NCBI GenBank assembly: GCA_014379595.1
Contig: JACMLM010000058.1
Coordinates: 30,101 to 94,100 of the forward strand
Origin: Anaerolineales bacterium
GTDB lineage: Bacteria > Chloroflexota > Anaerolineae > Anaerolineales > Villigracilaceae
Direction: 5' to 3'
DNA length: 64,000 nt
Each line of letters begins with the position of its first letter. Position 1 is the first letter of the stretch. Under the pieces are notes generated by a model, which searched no databases, had not been told where the DNA came from, and saw nothing but the letters and a program-made list of their open reading frames with translations. The position numbers were made by a program, and so were the translations under genes. Shown here in pieces: positions 61,547 through 64,000 of this stretch.

Positions 61547-62763
61547 TTGGGCGGATATTACGGAGGCGGATTGCCATCAAACATGTTTTGTCTTATACTG
61601 AATTTTCCGTAGCTTCAACCTTTAGCAGCCATTACCAAGGAAAATATGCAACAAACTTCTTTAAATAAAAATGAACAAGAACGTCCATCTGCGCTTTCTC
61701 GTCTTTGGCGAATCCTGCGTTGGATGCCCATCACAACGATGCTATTGACCAGCGCGATCCTTTTAGTTCTTTTTCTATTAGGAGGAACAAACAAAATCAA
61801 TGGATGGTTTTTGTCGCAATTACTTACTCCTGCTTTGGGATTGATCTTCCTCGTGGTAATCATAATTTATGTTATCGTGAAGAGAAGGTTTAGCAGACTC
61901 CTGATCATGACGTTGCTGGTCGCAGTGCTCTCTTTATTCCCTATCATTCTCTTGATTAAGCCAGTTGCTTATCCAGCATCGATTGCATCTACTACACCTT
62001 CTGCCACCGTCCGTCTCCCTGCAAACGTGCCTCTGAAGGTGCTTTGGGGCGGGGATAAATTGGAGAATAACTATCATGCCAAAACTCCTGACCAGAGATG
62101 GGCATACGACCTGGGTGTGGCTCCATACTTGACTGGAAGTTCGAACTTGGAAGATTATGGTTGTTACGGGATTCCAGTGGTCGCCCCCGTGGACGGTCTT
62201 GTGACATATGCTCATGATGGGGAACCAGATATGACACCTGGGGTGCTCTCAAAAAATTTTCAGGCTCCTTTGGGTAATCATGCTGTGATCCAATTGAAAA
62301 CAGGAACCTATTTGGTTATAGCTCACTTAAAAGAGGGAAGTGTCGTTATAAAGACAGGCAATACAGTACAAGAAGGACAGGTGATCGGTCAATGTGGAAA
62401 CTCCGGTAACACGAGTGAACCCCATATCCACATTCATCATCAACGTCAGGATCCTGTTGTGTACCCAGGGGACCTTTCAGAAGGTCTACCGCTTTACTTC
62501 AGAGATCACGATGGCGCGCCAATGCCTGAAGGAGGCGGACACATGGAAGAAGATAAAGTGATTGCCACAGGTGACATAGTCAAACACATTGGTAAGTAGG
62601 TGACAATAATTTGTAGGAATTCACGCAAGCATCAATTTCAAATTCAAAACCCCTTTACAAAATCTGCCCAACAAAGTGTGTAGTGGATTTTTGGGAGTCT
62701 GCACGATTTATAAGTATTTTCTGGCTTCGAGTTTTTTCTGCTCCAAACAGAGTCCACGCCATG
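61547..62763 (+). mobile_element. Candidate integron-type gene cassette 1 (M23 peptidase cassette)
   Basis: Begins TTGGGCGGAT; attC-like R'' core GCCCAACAAAG at 62666, its complement; ends at G^TTGAAA. Confidence 0.55.
61646..62599 (+). CDS. Membrane-anchored M23 (LytM-type) peptidase family protein
   Basis: N-terminal TM segments; YGIPVVAPVDGLVTYAHDGEP; GNHAVIQLKTGTYLVIAHLKEGSVVIKTGNTVQEGQVIGQCGNSGNTSEPHIHIHHQ. Confidence 0.9.
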   Translation: MQQTSLNKNEQERPSALSRLWRILRWMPITTMLLTSAILLVLFLLGGTNKINGWFLSQLLTPALGLIFLVVIIIYVIVKRRFSRLLIMTLLVAVLSLFPIILLIKPVAYPASIASTTPSATVRLPANVPLKVLWGGDKLENNYHAKTPDQRWAYDLGVAPYLTGSSNLEDYGCYGIPVVAPVDGLVTYAHDGEPDMTPGVLSKNFQAPLGNHAVIQLKTGTYLVIAHLKEGSVVIKTGNTVQEGQVIGQCGNSGNTSEPHIHIHHQRQDPVVYPGDLSEGLPLYFRDHDGAPMPEGGGHMEEDKVIATGDIVKHIGK

Positions 62764-62769
62764 TTGAAA
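62666..62769 (+). repeat. attC-like recombination site
   Basis: GCCCAAC (R'') ... AGTGGATT (L'') ... AGTCCAC (L') GCCAT GTTGAAA (R'); L''/L' complementary. Confidence 0.55.
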
Positions 62770-63017
62770 GAATTTCAGGATTTGATCACAACTTAAAGCA
62801 GACGCTTCACGCTTCGCGTAAGCCTGTGTACGGCGATTCTGAATCATTCGTTTTCTTTGGAGCTATTCAAATATGTCTGATAGAGCTACACTTAATGAAA
62901 ATTAATCTTTGACCGTCTAACGTCCTAATTGAATTAGGCGATTCCCCTAAAGGGGACGATGTAGTTGGAACGGTCTGTCTATAGGCAGTTAGTTGGAACT
63001 GGCCGTCTAAACACTAG
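62764..63017 (+). repeat. Copy B of imperfect direct repeat, including a fragment of the comEA 3' end
   Basis: Imperfect match to 61311-61546. Confidence 0.85.
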
Positions 63018-64000
63018 TTAGCCCGCTCGTAATGAGTTTATTATTTCATGTTGCAGAAAATTCGCACCATTGCCCAGCCTGAAATTTCAAACAAACATAA
63101 GCCTCGTCTGTTTTGGCTAGGTTATTTTCAGTTGTTTCCTATTGCTTTATTAGTTGGGCATGTTCTATTTCAAGTTTTATTTTTGCGTCCGTATTATGAA
63201 AAAGTAAAAACCCAGCTTGAGATGGAGGCTAAAAATATATTAGCGCCACCTTCTGCTCAAGAGAGTACCTATGAAAGTTGGTTCACCGAATCTAACGCCA
63301 GCATCACCATAGGGTATGTTGCCAAAGATTTAGGCTTCACAGAGATTCGTCAACATTATGATGGTATCTTACAAAACAATGGGTGGCTTTACTACGATGA
63401 AAGTGATACAACAGTAAAATATTGTAAACGTGATTTTACAGCAACAATATTCTATAACGGACATGGTTTTTACCCAACTGATTACGATATCAACTTTGAA
63501 AGTGGACATGGCAGGTTAGTAAATGTTAGTGAGTGCGAGCGCCTTTATGGTCTCGGACCAAAATCACTCAACAATCTTATATCGGTATCGGTTTTCTTTA
63601 TATGGTCGTGGCTATATGGGGGTATCCTTATTTTGACCTCATTCTTTAATTATGAAATCTACTATTTCATACAAGACAGATTAGTTTATAAACATAAAGA
63701 CTTTTGGAACGCAAGAGTTAGTGGTATAAAATGGATACTAATCGGTTCTGTAAGTTTAGCTGCCATTGTCTACACTCTATTTTTCTTTGAGGTCTACGCA
63801 TGACGTTCTTAAGTCTTGTCAGTAAATCTGTTTCTTAATTAGAAACGCGGGCTAACAAAGCGTTCTCAGAAACAACATGTTTAAGAACCTCCCTGAGATT
63901 GCTATGAGATGACATAATCCATGCAAATTCAGACTAAATTGCAAACTGCAACACTAAAATCGAATAAAAATCTCACACTTGATTAAATCAAAACAGGGCG
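63018..64000 (+). mobile_element. Candidate integron-type gene cassette 2, extends past window end
   Basis: Begins G^TTAGCCCGC at 63017; GCGGGCTAACAAAGCG at 63847, perfect 10-bp complement. Confidence 0.55.
63048..63803 (+). CDS. Hypothetical membrane protein (cassette-borne)
   Basis: Long ORF with N-terminal and two C-terminal TM segments; no family recognised. Confidence 0.75.
   Translation: MLQKIRTIAQPEISNKHKPRLFWLGYFQLFPIALLVGHVLFQVLFLRPYYEKVKTQLEMEAKNILAPPSAQESTYESWFTESNASITIGYVAKDLGFTEIRQHYDGILQNNGWLYYDESDTTVKYCKRDFTATIFYNGHGFYPTDYDINFESGHGRLVNVSECERLYGLGPKSLNNLISVSVFFIWSWLYGGILILTSFFNYEIYYFIQDRLVYKHKDFWNARVSGIKWILIGSVSLAAIVYTLFFFEVYA

Noticed and set aside
1-64000. CRISPR array or transposase/IS element
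   Set aside because: No regularly spaced identical repeats and no transposase or integrase ORF seen in any listed frame.

Overview
This 64-kb window looks like an Anaerolineae-type Chloroflexota chromosome; that placement is inferred from gene content. Most of it is ordinary housekeeping: hsp20-lon, efp, fabF/fabH, tatA, moaCDE, scpA, pabBC, rplS, murI, an acyl-CoA carboxylase operon, an acyl-CoA dehydrogenase, potDABC and a comEA-like gene. Five parts stand out. (1) The left edge carries a long minus-strand ORF, absent from the ORF track because it runs off the window. It encodes a fatty-acyl-AMP ligase/ACP/ketosynthase multidomain protein and lies next to an orphan 3' half of a tRNA-Arg(TCT), which resembles an integration scar. 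(2) 15.5-29.3 kb is a coherent locus for alpha-glucan use: a surface GH87-like alpha-1,3-glucanase lipoprotein, a sugar ABC importer without its own ATPase, a STAND-type regulator, a LacI regulator, two GH65 phosphorylases and a beta-phosphoglucomutase. Three copies of the palindrome GTTGAACGTTCAAC sit on promoter elements. (3) The right end (61.3-64 kb) looks like an integron-type gene-cassette array without an integrase. Two genes are each bounded by matching core sites (ATTGGGC...GCCCAAC and GTTAGCCCGC...GCGGGCTAAC), and both start at the same point in a duplicated ~240-bp sequence that derives from the end of comEA. (4) Several membrane or linker segments of coding genes contain in-frame palindromic inserts. 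(5) Several genes have a -10 box only 5-7 nt upstream of the start codon, suggesting leaderless transcripts. No rRNA, CRISPR array or transposase was seen.
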